From Fimbriimonadaceae bacterium (GTDB lineage Bacteria; Armatimonadota; Fimbriimonadia; Fimbriimonadales; Fimbriimonadaceae), in assembly GCA_019454125.1 (NCBI GenBank), contig CP075365.1, forward strand, positions 2,288,218 through 2,352,217: a stretch of 64,000 nt of DNA. The letters run 5' to 3'. A model generated the notes under the pieces. That model ran no database searches, was not told where the DNA came from, and worked only from the letters and a program-made list of their open reading frames with translations. Position numbers and translations under genes: made by a program. Every line of letters begins with the position of its first letter. Position 1 is the first letter of the stretch. Shown piece by piece: positions 19,605 to 29,154 of the stretch.

Positions 19605-20609
19605 GTGTCCGGCCCCGTCCTGCAACTTAGACCGGAGGGTCTCTACTGCCCGGCGGGCGACTTCTACATCGACCCTTGGCGTCCTGTCGCGCGCGCCATC
19701 GTCACCCACGCCCACTCGGACCACATGCGCTGGGGCATGGGCAGTTACCTTTGCAGCGAAAAAACCTTGCCCTTGCTCAGGGCGCGGCTGGGCGACGAGC
19801 CAAGTGCGACCGCCCTTCCCTATGGCGAATCCTTGGGCATCGGCGGCGCGAGCGTCTCGCTCCACCCCGCCGGCCACATCGTCGGCTCCGCCCAAGTGCG
19901 GGTCGAAGTGCGCGGCGAGGTTTGGGTCGTCAGCGGCGACTATAAGTGCGAGCCCGACCAGACGTGCGAACCTTGGGGACCGGTGAAGTGCCACGGCTTC
20001 GTGACCGAGACCACCTTCGGCCTGCCCATCTACCAGTGGCCCCGGCAAGAGGACGTTTTCGGCCAGATCAATCGCTGGTGGCAAGAGAACGCGGCCGCCG
20101 GGCGCACTTCCCTGCTCAGCGGATACTCGCTCGGCAAAGCCCAGCGACTGTTGGCCGGGGTCGACCCCGGCATCGGCCCGATCTACGTGCACGGGGCGGT
20201 GGCGAATATGAACCGGGCCTGTGCGGCGGCGGGAGTCGCCCTGCCCGAGTGGCTCCCCGTGGCCGAGGCGGAAAAGGGCAAAGAGTGGTCGGGGGCTCTC
20301 GTGGTGGCCCCACCGAGCGCGGTCGGCACGCCTTGGACCCGCAAGTTCGGCGACGTCTCCACGGCCTTCGCGAGCGGCTGGATGGCGATCCGCGGCGTTC
20401 GGCGTCGCCGCTCTGTGGACCAGGGCTTCGTTCTGAGCGACCACGTGGATTGGGGGTCTTTGCTCGCCGCGATTCGTGAAACGGGGGCGGAGACGGTGTG
20501 GACCACCCACGGCTACGCCCACCAGGTCGCGCGTTACCTCTGCGAGACCGGGCGCGACGCGAGGCCGCTCGAGACCCAGTTCGGCGAGGAAGAGGAGGAC
20601 GCCGAGTGA
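19605..20609 (+). CDS. Ligase-associated MBL-fold exonuclease
   Basis: A 334-residue metallo-beta-lactamase-fold nuclease of the type found in the ligase-associated DNA damage response cluster (TIGR04122-like). The metal site THAHSDH is at residues 34-40, with further ligands expected in HPAGHIVGSAQ and SGDYKCE. The beta-CASP-like second half contains SLLSGYSLGKAQRLL. It starts with GTG and opens a run of four genes in which each stop overlaps the next GTG start by 4 bp. The family is expected to trim DNA ends for the neighbouring ligase; biochemical data for these exonucleases are limited. Confidence 0.92.
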   Translation: MSGPVLQLRPEGLYCPAGDFYIDPWRPVARAIVTHAHSDHMRWGMGSYLCSEKTLPLLRARLGDEPSATALPYGESLGIGGASVSLHPAGHIVGSAQVRVEVRGEVWVVSGDYKCEPDQTCEPWGPVKCHGFVTETTFGLPIYQWPRQEDVFGQINRWWQENAAAGRTSLLSGYSLGKAQRLLAGVDPGIGPIYVHGAVANMNRACAAAGVALPEWLPVAEAEKGKEWSGALVVAPPSAVGTPWTRKFGDVSTAFASGWMAIRGVRRRRSVDQGFVLSDHVDWGSLLAAIRETGAETVWTTHGYAHQVARYLCETGRDARPLETQFGEEEEDAE

Positions 20610-22204
20610 GGGCCTTCGCCCGGCTCTTCGAGCGATTGGACTCGACCACGCGCACCACCGAGAAAGTCCGTGCCCTGGCCGAATACTTCCGCGAAGCCCC
20701 GCCCGAGGACGCCGCCTGGGCGGTCTTCTTCCTATCGGGCCGAAGGCTGCCGAGTCCCGTCAACCGGACGCTCCTCCGGACGTGGGCGCAGGAGGAGGCG
20801 CGGCTGCCGGACTGGCTGTTCCAGGAGTGCTACGACGCGGTCGCGGACATGGCGGAGACAATGAGCAAGGTCGTTCCGACGAAGGAAGCGACCGGATCCG
20901 ACCATGGGCTCGCCTGGTGGGTCGAGAGCCGTGTGCGACGCTTGCGCGACCTCGACGAAGCAGACCGGCGCGCGTCCCTGCTCGACTCCTGGTACAGCCT
21001 CTCAGGAACCGGCCGGTTCCTCTTCAATAAGCTTGTGACCGGGTCCTTCCGGGTCGGCGTCTCGCAAGAACTCGTGGTCCGGGGTCTCTCAGAAGCGACC
21101 GGAGTGGCGAGGACCGTCCTCTCCCATCGCCTCATGGGCGAATGGGCCCCCACCCCCGAGTTCTTCCGCGCCTTGGCGGCGGCGGACGATGGCCGCGCAG
21201 ACGTGAGCCGCCCCTACCCCTTCTGCCTGGCCCATGCCTTGACCGCCCCGGAGTCGGACCTTCGGGACTTGGCCGACTGGCTTGTGGAGTGGAAGTGGGA
21301 CGGCATCCGCTGCCAACTCATTCGGCGGGAGGGGCAGACCTTCTTGTGGTCGCGAGGTGAGGAGGTCCTGATCGAGACCTTTCCAGACATTGTGGAGATC
21401 GGGAGTTGGCTTCCAGACGGGACCGTCATAGACGGCGAGATCTTGGTGTGGTCAGAAGGCAGACCGCGTCCGTTCCAAGACCTTCAGCGTCGATTAGGGC
21501 GTAAATCGCCCGGAAAGAAACTTCTTAGCGAAGTTCCCTGCTCGCTCCTTGCATTCGACTTGCTTGAATTGAACTCGGTGGATATCCGCGAGAAGCCCAC
21601 AGAGTTTCGGCGCCAAGAGTTGGAGGTGATGATCACCGCTATCAACCACGAAGGCCTGCGCCTTTCCCCGTCGATCGAAGTGAAGGGATCGGGGGAGCTT
21701 GCTGCCGTCCGCGAGGCCGCGGGCACCCGGGGAGCGGAGGGGTTGATGATAAAGTCCAGGATGGCGCCTTACACCACCGGGCGCAAGACCGGGGTCTGGT
21801 GGAAGTGGAAAGTGGACCCCTTTGTCGTCGACGCCGTCCTCGTCACCGCCCAGCGCGGGAACGGTAAGAGGGCGAGCCTTTACACCGATTACACGTTTGC
21901 GATTTGGGACGGGGAGAACCTCGTCCCCTTCGCCAAAGCCTATTCCGGACTCGACGATAAAGAGATTCGCGAAGTGGACGCGTTCGTCCGCAAGAACACA
22001 CAGGAAAAGTTCGGCCCCGTCCGAAGCGTAAGGCCCGAGCTCGTCTTCGAGCTCGCCTTCGAAGGAGTGCAGGTTTCAAAACGCCATAAGAGCGGCCTCG
22101 CCGTGCGCTTTCCCCGCATCAATCGCTGGCGAAAGGATAAGAAACCTCAGGACGCCGATACCGTCGAGACGGTGAGAAGGCTGGTCGAGCAGAAGGCGCA
22201 GTGA
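20606..22204 (+). CDS. ATP-dependent DNA ligase (cluster type)
   Basis: A 532-residue ligase of the bacterial LigB/C-like group linked to Lhr-type helicases. GTG 20606 is chosen because it overlaps the exonuclease stop; the frame stays open upstream only through that gene. An N-terminal DNA-binding domain (about 1-200) precedes the nucleotidyltransferase core. The adenylated lysine is K230 in EWKWDGIR; DGEILVW and EGLMIKS are later ligase motifs, and WWKWKVDP (motif V) leads to the OB domain. It seals nicks using ATP, separate from the essential NAD-dependent LigA. A stretch around 21350-21750 has visibly lower GC than the rest. Confidence 0.94.
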   Translation: MRAFARLFERLDSTTRTTEKVRALAEYFREAPPEDAAWAVFFLSGRRLPSPVNRTLLRTWAQEEARLPDWLFQECYDAVADMAETMSKVVPTKEATGSDHGLAWWVESRVRRLRDLDEADRRASLLDSWYSLSGTGRFLFNKLVTGSFRVGVSQELVVRGLSEATGVARTVLSHRLMGEWAPTPEFFRALAAADDGRADVSRPYPFCLAHALTAPESDLRDLADWLVEWKWDGIRCQLIRREGQTFLWSRGEEVLIETFPDIVEIGSWLPDGTVIDGEILVWSEGRPRPFQDLQRRLGRKSPGKKLLSEVPCSLLAFDLLELNSVDIREKPTEFRRQELEVMITAINHEGLRLSPSIEVKGSGELAAVREAAGTRGAEGLMIKSRMAPYTTGRKTGVWWKWKVDPFVVDAVLVTAQRGNGKRASLYTDYTFAIWDGENLVPFAKAYSGLDDKEIREVDAFVRKNTQEKFGPVRSVRPELVFELAFEGVQVSKRHKSGLAVRFPRINRWRKDKKPQDADTVETVRRLVEQKAQ

Positions 22205-24633
22205 ACCAACCTCTCGACCGCATCGAAGACTGGTTCGCGCGCAGGGGCTGGACGCCCGCCCCGTTTCAGCGCGAAGTGTGGCAGGCCTATCTGGCGGGCG
22301 CGAGCGGACTGCTGCATTCCAGCACGGGCTCCGGGAAGACGCTCGGCGTCTGGATGGGGATTCTCGCCGAGGAGGCGGCCGGGCGGGAACCCGCGCGGGG
22401 TCCCGTCGCTCTGTGGCTGACGCCCCTCCGAGCCCTCGCCGCAGACACCCTTGCCGCCCTCCAAGAGCCGCTGGATGGGCTCGGCCTCGCCCAGTGGCGG
22501 ATCGAGGCGCGCACCGGCGACACAAGCCCGACCGCCAAGCAACGACAGACCCGCAACCCGCCGAACGCACTCGTCACCACACCTGAATCGCTCTCCCTGT
22601 TGCTGGCCGCCAAAGACGGCCGCGACCTGCTCGGGCACTTGCGGCTCGTCGTTATCGATGAGTGGCACGAGCTTCTCGGCACCAAGCGGGGGGTCCAGAC
22701 CGAACTAGCCCTGGCGCGGCTCCGACGCTGGAACAGGGGCCTGCGCGTCTGGGGCCTCTCCGCGACCCTCGGGAACACCGAAGAGGCAGCCAAGGTCCTG
22801 CACCCTGGCGAGCCCTTTGCGCTCGTCCAAGGTGAGACCGCGAAGCGAGTTACGGTCGATTCCCTCCTCCCAGAGTCGGTCGAACGGTTCCCTTGGGCGG
22901 GGCATATGGGGCAGCGGATGATAGAGCGGGTCGTCCACGAACTGGACCACTCGCCGAGCTCGCTCGTCTTCACCAACACCCGCGCCCAAGCGGAGATTTG
23001 GTATGGCGCGATCCTCGCCTTCAGGCCGGAGTGGGAGGAGGTCGTCGGTCTCCACCACGGCTCGCTCGACCTGGAGGAGCGGCGCGCGGTGGAACAGGGC
23101 CTGAAGGATGGGGCGCTGCGCGCCGTCGTCGCCACGAGCAGCCTCGACCTCGGGGTCGACTTCAGCCCGGTGGAGCGTGTCTTCCAGGTGGGTAGCCCGA
23201 AGGGTGTGGCCCGCCTTCTCCAGCGCGCTGGGCGCAGCGGGCACCAGCCGGGGGCGGCAAGCCGCGTCACCTGCGTCCCGACCCACGCCATGGAGCTCAT
23301 CGACGTCGCGGCGGTCCGCGTCGCCGCGGCCCAAAACCGTATCGAAAAGCGCGCCTATCACCGGGAGCCGCTCGACGTGCTGGCGCAGCACCTGGTGACC
23401 GTCGCCATCGGCGGCGGGTTCGACGGCGACGACCTCTTTGAAGAGGTGCGGTCCACGGCCGCCTATGCCCAGCTTGCCCGCGAGGACTGGGAGTGGGCGC
23501 TGGCGTTCGTGACGCGCGGTGGGCCGACCCTCGCCGCCTATCCCGATTACCGCAAGGTCCACGAGGAAGACGGCTTCTACACGGTCGAGAACCGGCGGAT
23601 CGCGCAGCGCCACCGCATGAACATCGGCACGATCGTGAGCGACGCCGCGATGAACGTGCAGTTCGTCGGCGGAGGGCGGCTCGGGAGCGTCGAGGAGGCG
23701 TTCGTCTCAAGGTTACGCAAAGGGGACAGGTTTGTCTTCGCGGGCCGCGCGCTGGAGTTTGTGGCCGTGCGGGATATGACGTGCTTGGTTCGGCGGGCAA
23801 AGTCCACAAAAGGAGTCGTGCCGCGATGGGCGGGGGGACGGTTGCCGCTTTCTTCCGAGCTCGCCCAGTCTGCCCGCGAGATCTTGCAGGACGCGAAGGA
23901 CGGCACTTACGCCGGGCCCGAAATGGCCCTCGGGCGGCCGATGCTGGAACTGCAGTCGAAGTGGTCCGCGATCCCCGGCATGAACGAACTGCTTGTCGAG
24001 CAGGTGCAGACACGCGAGGGTTGCCACACTTTTGTCTTCCCTTTCGAGGGGCGGCTCGTCCACGAGGGGCTGGCCGCGCTCTTCGCCTACCGCATGTCGC
24101 GCGACCGCTCCACCACCTTCTCCCTCGCCTGCAACGACTACGGGTTCGAGATGCTCGCCCCATGGCCGGTGGACTTTTTTGCGGCGGTCGAGGACGGCCT
24201 CTTCGCGATCCGCAACCTGGCCGAGGACGCACTGGCGAGCCTGAACTCCAGCGAGATGGCGCGGCGGCAGTTCCGCGAGATCGCGCGGGTCAGCGGACTT
24301 GTGCTCCAGTCCACGCCGGGAAAGCAGAAGTCCGTGCGCCAGCTGCAGGTTTCCAGCGGCCTGCTCTACGACGTCTTCGAGAAGTACGACCCTCGGCACC
24401 CGCTCCTGCGCCAAGCGCGCAACGAAGTCTTGGAGAAAAATCTGGAAGAGTCGCGCATGGCCGACTGCCTTCGACGGCTCGCGAAGGCACGCATCGTGCG
24501 GACGGAGCCGCCCCGGCCCACGCCCTTCGCGTTCCCGATCTTGGTGGACCGCCTGCGCGAGACCATCGGCAGCGAGTCCATGGACGATAGAATCCGCAGG
24601 ATGGTAGAAGCCTTGGAGCAGGCGGCCGGGTGA
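22201..24633 (+). CDS. Ligase-associated DEXH-box helicase (Lhr-Core type)
   Basis: An 810-residue superfamily 2 helicase, GTG start overlapping the ligase stop. Motif I is SSTGSGKT (about 40-47), motif II is DEWH in VVIDEWHELL, motif III is SATLGN, and the second RecA domain carries LDLGVDFSPVERV and QRAGRSGHQPG. The winged-helix and Lhr-specific domains fill the C-terminal half. In family terms it is a 3'-5' DNA-tracking helicase unwinding DNA or DNA:RNA; here it is expected to act with the exonuclease and ligase in DNA damage repair. Confidence 0.94.
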   Translation: MNQPLDRIEDWFARRGWTPAPFQREVWQAYLAGASGLLHSSTGSGKTLGVWMGILAEEAAGREPARGPVALWLTPLRALAADTLAALQEPLDGLGLAQWRIEARTGDTSPTAKQRQTRNPPNALVTTPESLSLLLAAKDGRDLLGHLRLVVIDEWHELLGTKRGVQTELALARLRRWNRGLRVWGLSATLGNTEEAAKVLHPGEPFALVQGETAKRVTVDSLLPESVERFPWAGHMGQRMIERVVHELDHSPSSLVFTNTRAQAEIWYGAILAFRPEWEEVVGLHHGSLDLEERRAVEQGLKDGALRAVVATSSLDLGVDFSPVERVFQVGSPKGVARLLQRAGRSGHQPGAASRVTCVPTHAMELIDVAAVRVAAAQNRIEKRAYHREPLDVLAQHLVTVAIGGGFDGDDLFEEVRSTAAYAQLAREDWEWALAFVTRGGPTLAAYPDYRKVHEEDGFYTVENRRIAQRHRMNIGTIVSDAAMNVQFVGGGRLGSVEEAFVSRLRKGDRFVFAGRALEFVAVRDMTCLVRRAKSTKGVVPRWAGGRLPLSSELAQSAREILQDAKDGTYAGPEMALGRPMLELQSKWSAIPGMNELLVEQVQTREGCHTFVFPFEGRLVHEGLAALFAYRMSRDRSTTFSLACNDYGFEMLAPWPVDFFAAVEDGLFAIRNLAEDALASLNSSEMARRQFREIARVSGLVLQSTPGKQKSVRQLQVSSGLLYDVFEKYDPRHPLLRQARNEVLEKNLEESRMADCLRRLAKARIVRTEPPRPTPFAFPILVDRLRETIGSESMDDRIRRMVEALEQAAG

Positions 24634-25310
24634 GCGACCTTCAGATCGAGCAGGGCCTCTGGCTGTGCCCGGAAGGGGGCGCGTTCTGGGCGTCTGAGGC
24701 GACGCTCTTCGTCGCGGACGTCCACCTTGGCAAGACGGTCACGTTTCGCGAAGGTGGGTGCCCCGTGCCCGAGGGGCCGACTGAAGAAGGGCTGGAGCGG
24801 ATCGGCGCGCTGGTCGACCGATTGAGCGCGGATCGGGTCGTGGTGCTCGGCGACCTTTGGCACGACGAGCGGGTCCATGCGGAGGCGACCGCTCGGCCCT
24901 TCGAAGCCTGGCGGGCTGCGCGCCGCGACCTCGAGTTTTGGCTTGTGCCCGGGAACCACGATCGCCGGTTCCACGCGCTGGCCCAAAGCCTGGCGCTCGA
25001 GATCGTGCCTGCCGGGAGCCAGTTCGGCCCGTTCCTGCTCTTCCACCGCCCGGACGACTGCCCATCCCGGGAGGCGCTCGCCCTCGCGGGCCACGTCCAT
25101 CCCTGTTTTCGGCTCGAGCAGGGAGGGGTCTCGCACCGGCTGCCCTGTTTTTGGCAGGTCGGCGGGTGCCTGGTCCTGCCCGCCTTCGGCCCCTTCACGG
25201 GAGGGTTCAACGTCGACCGTGACGAGGACTCGCGCATTTTTGTCACGACCGGCGAGTCCGTGCTGGAGGTTCGGCACAGCGACCGCCGCCCGTTCTTTGC
25301 GCGCCGATAG
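24630..25310 (+). CDS. pdeM: Ligase-associated metallophosphoesterase
   Basis: A 226-residue calcineurin-like phosphoesterase, last gene of the four-gene repair run (GTG overlapping the helicase stop). Metal-binding motifs in order: VADVHLGKT (about 30), LGDLWHDE (about 72), VPGNHDRR (about 107) and GHVHPCF (about 150). Family members of this cluster (TIGR04123-like, PdeM) are predicted DNA end-processing nucleases or phosphodiesterases. There is no terminator directly after it; the next gene starts about 40 bp downstream. Confidence 0.92.
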   Translation: MSDLQIEQGLWLCPEGGAFWASEATLFVADVHLGKTVTFREGGCPVPEGPTEEGLERIGALVDRLSADRVVVLGDLWHDERVHAEATARPFEAWRAARRDLEFWLVPGNHDRRFHALAQSLALEIVPAGSQFGPFLLFHRPDDCPSREALALAGHVHPCFRLEQGGVSHRLPCFWQVGGCLVLPAFGPFTGGFNVDRDEDSRIFVTTGESVLEVRHSDRRPFFARR

Positions 25311-25349
25311 GCAACATATTCCGTCACCGGTATGGGAGAATTCGGGGCG

Positions 25350-28300
25350 ATGCTCTCACTCGCCCTTTACGCTGCGTGCGTCGGGCAAACTCCTGCCCCC
25401 GCGGCAAAAGACGTCGGTTACTCCACGATCGCGACGGACCCGTTGCGCGCAGGCAAAATGCGCCCTCGCGACATCTGGGTCTTCCGCTCGGTGCTGGACA
25501 AGCACGCGCGCATGGTCACGATCGGCCTCAGCGACGACCTATGGGTCGCCTACGACGCGACCAACTGCGGCCTCTACAAGGCTTGGAAGGGCGGGGTCAA
25601 ATTCGACGGCGCGGTCTACACGACCGTCCACGGCCCCCAACCGACCAGCGAAGGCTCCGCCTATGCGGAATGGGACCCCGGCATGCCCGCTTGGACGTAC
25701 TCGGCCCAAGGCAAGGGCCACACCGTCCATCCGCGGTTCCGCGGCTACCGGTTTGTAAACGGCCATGTCCACCTGGACTACGAGATCGACCTCGGACCCG
25801 GCCGGACCGTGAAGGTCTCCGACGGCCCTGAGTTCGTCACGAAGAACGGTAAGCCGGGCCTCGAGCGGCGGTTCCGCGTCACCGGCTTGCCCACCGGATT
25901 CAAGCTTGGCGTGGTGATCCCGGGCGCGAAGGAAGCGGAGACCGTGGTCTCGGGCGCGACCCTTTCGAAGGACGAGCCCGTGACCGCGACCTTTTCCAAG
26001 GACGGGCTCGCCTACGTCACGACCTACTTCAACCCGCAGATGGCGTACCGCGCCTCGGTCAACCCCGGGATCGAGGGCGGGGCGTCTGCGCAACAGGAGC
26101 AGCAGCCCCGCGAGCCCGGTCTCGCGATGCGCATCTACCAGGTGAACAAGAGCATGTCGCAGCTCCCTCGCTTGGTGCCAAACCAGACCCCCAACGTCTC
26201 GCGGACCGTCCCGCAGGTGGACTTCGAAGGGACGGAAAGTTTCGGCGCCTCCTCCGAGGACAAGTTCTACTGCGAGCTGTCTGGGTTCATCAAGATTCCG
26301 AGCTCGGGCAAGTACGAGTTCCAACTGACGTCGGACGACGGCTCGACCCTTTACATCGGGGGCAAGCTGGTGGTCGACCACGATGGGCTCCACGGAGCCG
26401 AGGGCGCGGTCGGCGAAGCCACCCTCAGCGCCGGATCGCACCCCATCGCCATCCACCACTTTGAGAACGAAGGGGGCGCCACCCTCAAGCTGGAGTGGAG
26501 GAAGCCTGGCGACAAGGAGTTCTCGGTCGTGCCGACCGAGGCCCTGGAGACCCAGAGGGGCGAGGTCCACGTCACCAGCCCGGGGGACAAGATGGTGCTC
26601 GGCACGATCGACTGGTCGAAGCCGGGCGACGGTCGTCCGCTCGAAGGCGTCCACCCGTCCTACAAGCTCACCCAAGCTCGCCCCGACGCCTGGCACGTGA
26701 AGGTCGGCGGCATTGACTTTCTGCCGGACGGCCGCATGGTGGTCTGCGCGTGGGAGCCGGACGGCGGCGTCTACGTCGTGAGCAACTATCAGAGCGGCGA
26801 CCCCGCGAAGATCAAGGTCAAACGGATCGCGGCCGGCCTCGCCGAACCCCTCGGCCTCAAGGTCGTAAACGGCGCGATCTACGTCCTACAAAAACAGGAG
26901 CTGACCAAGCTCGTCGACACCGACGGCGACGGCGCCATCGACCAGTACTACGCCCTCGCCAATGGTTGGGGCGTCACTGCGAACTTCCATGAGTTCGCCT
27001 TCGGACTCGTCCACCACGACCACCACTTCTGGGCCACGCTCGCCACCGCGATCAACCCGGGTGGCCGCAGCACCCAGCCCCAAGAGCACGACAGGGGACG
27101 CGTGGTGAAGATCAACGACAAGACGGGCGCGTTCCAGTTCGTCGCGGCCGGTCTCCGGACTCCGAACGGCATCGGCATGGGCTCGTTCAACGGCGTCTAC
27201 GTCACGGACAACCAGGGCGACTGGCTGCCCAGTTCCAAGCTGGTCTTCGTGAAGCAAGGCGCGTTCTACGGCAACCGCTCGGTCGAGCCGGTGGCGAAGG
27301 CGAACACACCCGAGACTCCGCCGGTCGTCTGGCTCCCGCAAGGCGAGATCGGCAACTCCCCCAGCCAGCCTGCGCCGCTGAACGACGGCCCCTATCGAGG
27401 CCAGATGATCCACGGCGATGTCACCCACGGCGGCCTCAAGCGCGTCTTTGTCGAGAACGTGGACGGCCAGCTCCAGGGATGCGTCTTCCGCATGACCCAG
27501 GGGTTGGAGGCGGGCGTCAACCGCATCGCTTGGGGGCCGGACGGCGCGCTCTACATCGGCGGAGTCGGTTCGACCGGCAACTGGGGCCAGGAAGGCAAGC
27601 TTCTTTACGGCCTGCAGCGCTGGAAGTACACCGGCGCACCCACGTTTGAGATGCTAGCCGTCCGCGCGATGACGAACGGTCTGGAGATCGAATTCACGGA
27701 GCCGCTCGCCGCAGGCGCGGGCCAAGATCCTGCGACCTACCGAGTCGAGCAGTGGTACTACAAGCCGACCGCGACCTATGGCGGCCCGAAGATGGGCCTC
27801 GCCCAGCTCGAAGTCAAGGGCGTCCAGGTGAGCCAGGACCGTCGCAGCGCCCGCCTCGTGGTGGCGGGGATCAAGCCCGGCTACGTCGTCCACGTTCGGC
27901 TCGACAGCTCCCTGCCGAGCCAGTCGGGGCGCAGCCTCTGGTCCACCGAAGCCTGGTACACGATGAACCGCATCCCGAAGGGCAAGGTCGTCACAGCCTC
28001 GATCGGGTCGGACGCACGGCCGAGCGTCAACGCCCTCACGAAGAATGAGAGGTCGGCCGGCTTTGTCTCGCTCTTCAACGGCGAGAGCCTCGACGGCTGG
28101 CGCGGCTATGGCAACAAGGAGACCCCCGTCGCATGGGCCGCTCTCGACGGAGCGGTGACGTTCACCCCGGGCCTGCCCGGCGGCGACCTCGCCACAAAGG
28201 AGTCGTTCGGCGACTTCGACTTCCGCTTCGATTGGCGGGTGACGAGCGGGGGCAACAGCGGCGTGATCTATCGGGTTTCCGAGGACAAGCCGTACCCCTG

Positions 28301-28655
28301 GGAGACCGGACCCGAATACCAAGTGCTGGACGACGCCAAACACGCGGACGGCAAGGATCCCCTGACCAGCGCAGCCTCGCTCTACGGCCTGGTCGCGCGA
28401 GGCAAGAAGGTCGTGCGGCCGGCGGGCGTTTGGAACGAGGGCCGGATCGTGGCGCGCGGAGGAAAGGTCGAACACTGGCTCAACGGCGTCAAGGTGCTGG
28501 AATACGACACCGCCGCGCCGGACTGGGAAGCCAAAGTGAAGGCGAGCAAGTTCGGTTCGATGCCGGACTTCGCAAAGAACCGCGCGGGCCATATCGTCCT
28601 GCAGGACCATGGCGACCCGGTCGCCTATCGCAACCTGCGCATCAAGCGCCTCTGA
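25350..28655 (+). CDS. Large secreted PA14 / beta-propeller / DUF1080 multidomain protein
   Basis: A 1101-residue exported protein. ATG 25350 gives a compact signal peptide (LSLALYAACVGQTPA) and has GGAGAA and GGGG upstream; ATG 25332 would add six residues. About 20-240 is an N-terminal beta domain, about 290-400 a PA14 domain (LTSDDGSTLYIGGKLVVDH) that often binds glycans, and about 440-790 a sorbosone-dehydrogenase-like propeller (GIDFLPDGRMVV, RTPNGIGMG). About 905-1101 is a DUF1080 / 3-keto-disaccharide hydrolase-type lectin fold (FNGESLDGW, GNSGVIYRVSEDK, GPEYQVLDD). This order is known from large Planctomycetota/Verrucomicrobiota secreted proteins. A role in sugar oxidation or 3-keto-glycoside cleavage is likely. 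It ends at a strong terminator. Confidence 0.85.
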   Translation: MLSLALYAACVGQTPAPAAKDVGYSTIATDPLRAGKMRPRDIWVFRSVLDKHARMVTIGLSDDLWVAYDATNCGLYKAWKGGVKFDGAVYTTVHGPQPTSEGSAYAEWDPGMPAWTYSAQGKGHTVHPRFRGYRFVNGHVHLDYEIDLGPGRTVKVSDGPEFVTKNGKPGLERRFRVTGLPTGFKLGVVIPGAKEAETVVSGATLSKDEPVTATFSKDGLAYVTTYFNPQMAYRASVNPGIEGGASAQQEQQPREPGLAMRIYQVNKSMSQLPRLVPNQTPNVSRTVPQVDFEGTESFGASSEDKFYCELSGFIKIPSSGKYEFQLTSDDGSTLYIGGKLVVDHDGLHGAEGAVGEATLSAGSHPIAIHHFENEGGATLKLEWRKPGDKEFSVVPTEALETQRGEVHVTSPGDKMVLGTIDWSKPGDGRPLEGVHPSYKLTQARPDAWHVKVGGIDFLPDGRMVVCAWEPDGGVYVVSNYQSGDPAKIKVKRIAAGLAEPLGLKVVNGAIYVLQKQELTKLVDTDGDGAIDQYYALANGWGVTANFHEFAFGLVHHDHHFWATLATAINPGGRSTQPQEHDRGRVVKINDKTGAFQFVAAGLRTPNGIGMGSFNGVYVTDNQGDWLPSSKLVFVKQGAFYGNRSVEPVAKANTPETPPVVWLPQGEIGNSPSQPAPLNDGPYRGQMIHGDVTHGGLKRVFVENVDGQLQGCVFRMTQGLEAGVNRIAWGPDGALYIGGVGSTGNWGQEGKLLYGLQRWKYTGAPTFEMLAVRAMTNGLEIEFTEPLAAGAGQDPATYRVEQWYYKPTATYGGPKMGLAQLEVKGVQVSQDRRSARLVVAGIKPGYVVHVRLDSSLPSQSGRSLWSTEAWYTMNRIPKGKVVTASIGSDARPSVNALTKNERSAGFVSLFNGESLDGWRGYGNKETPVAWAALDGAVTFTPGLPGGDLATKESFGDFDFRFDWRVTSGGNSGVIYRVSEDKPYPWETGPEYQVLDDAKHADGKDPLTSAASLYGLVARGKKVVRPAGVWNEGRIVARGGKVEHWLNGVKVLEYDTAAPDWEAKVKASKFGSMPDFAKNRAGHIVLQDHGDPVAYRNLRIKRL

Positions 28656-28666
28656 CGGCGGGTAGC

Positions 28667-28712
28667 GGCTCCCCCTTTAGGCAGAATCGCCGAGGGGGAG
28701 CCGAGTTTTTTT
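28667..28712 (+). terminator. Strong intrinsic terminator after the PA14/DUF1080 gene
   Basis: GGCTCCCCC (28667-28675) pairs perfectly with GGGGGAGCC (28694-28702), followed after three bases by seven T. It lies 11 bp after the stop codon at 28655 and separates the large gene from the mini-cytochrome gene. Confidence 0.92.
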
Positions 28713-28771
28713 CGTCCCCCCTCCCACTTTCGGGTGACCAAACCGCTCCGATAGGCATACTTAATAGCGGT

Positions 28772-29146
28772 ATGCGCCCCGCGCTTGTTACAGCCAGCCT
28801 CGCCGTCCTCGCCCTCGGCCTCATGGCCAAAGCTCCCGCCCTTGAGCCTTCGGAGCCTAAAGTCAACTTCTCCACCCAGGTCAAGCCGATCCTCGCAAAG
28901 AACTGCTACCGTTGCCACTCCGCGAACGACGCGGACGGGGGGCTCGCCCTCGACAGCACGGGTTCCATCAAGAAGGGCGGCCGTTCTGGCAAGCTCTTTG
29001 TGCCGGGCAAGTCCAAGGAGAGCCTCTTGGTGATGCGGATCAAGGGCGAAGGTGGAAAGCAACGCATGCCGAAGCGGTCTGCACCGCTGAGCGACGCCGA
29101 CATCGCGCTCATCGCGAAATGGATCGACGAAGGCGCGAACTTCTGA
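28772..29146 (+). CDS. Exported mini c-type cytochrome (PSCyt1-like)
   Basis: A 124-residue protein: signal peptide to about residue 24, then FSTQVKPILAKNCYRCHS with one CxxCH haem site near residue 45, followed by GLALDSTGSIKKGG and LVPGK-type turns, and the closing IAKWIDEGANF. This is the small cytochrome module that usually forms the N-terminus of large Planctomycetota-type oxidoreductases; here it stands alone. It probably accepts electrons in the periplasm, perhaps from the sugar-oxidising protein upstream, though a terminator separates them. The start is the ATG after TACTTAATAGCGGT, with no clear ribosome site. It is convergent with the next gene, with only 8 bp between stop codons. 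Confidence 0.88.
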   Translation: MRPALVTASLAVLALGLMAKAPALEPSEPKVNFSTQVKPILAKNCYRCHSANDADGGLALDSTGSIKKGGRSGKLFVPGKSKESLLVMRIKGEGGKQRMPKRSAPLSDADIALIAKWIDEGANF

Positions 29147-29154
29147 TTCGCGCG

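Noticed and set aside
20498-20605. Longer N-termini for the ligase, amylase, kynureninase, first prepilin and mini-cytochrome genes
   Set aside because: In these genes the extra codons lie inside the upstream gene or shift away from a clear signal peptide or family start; the overlapping GTG or local ATG fits better.
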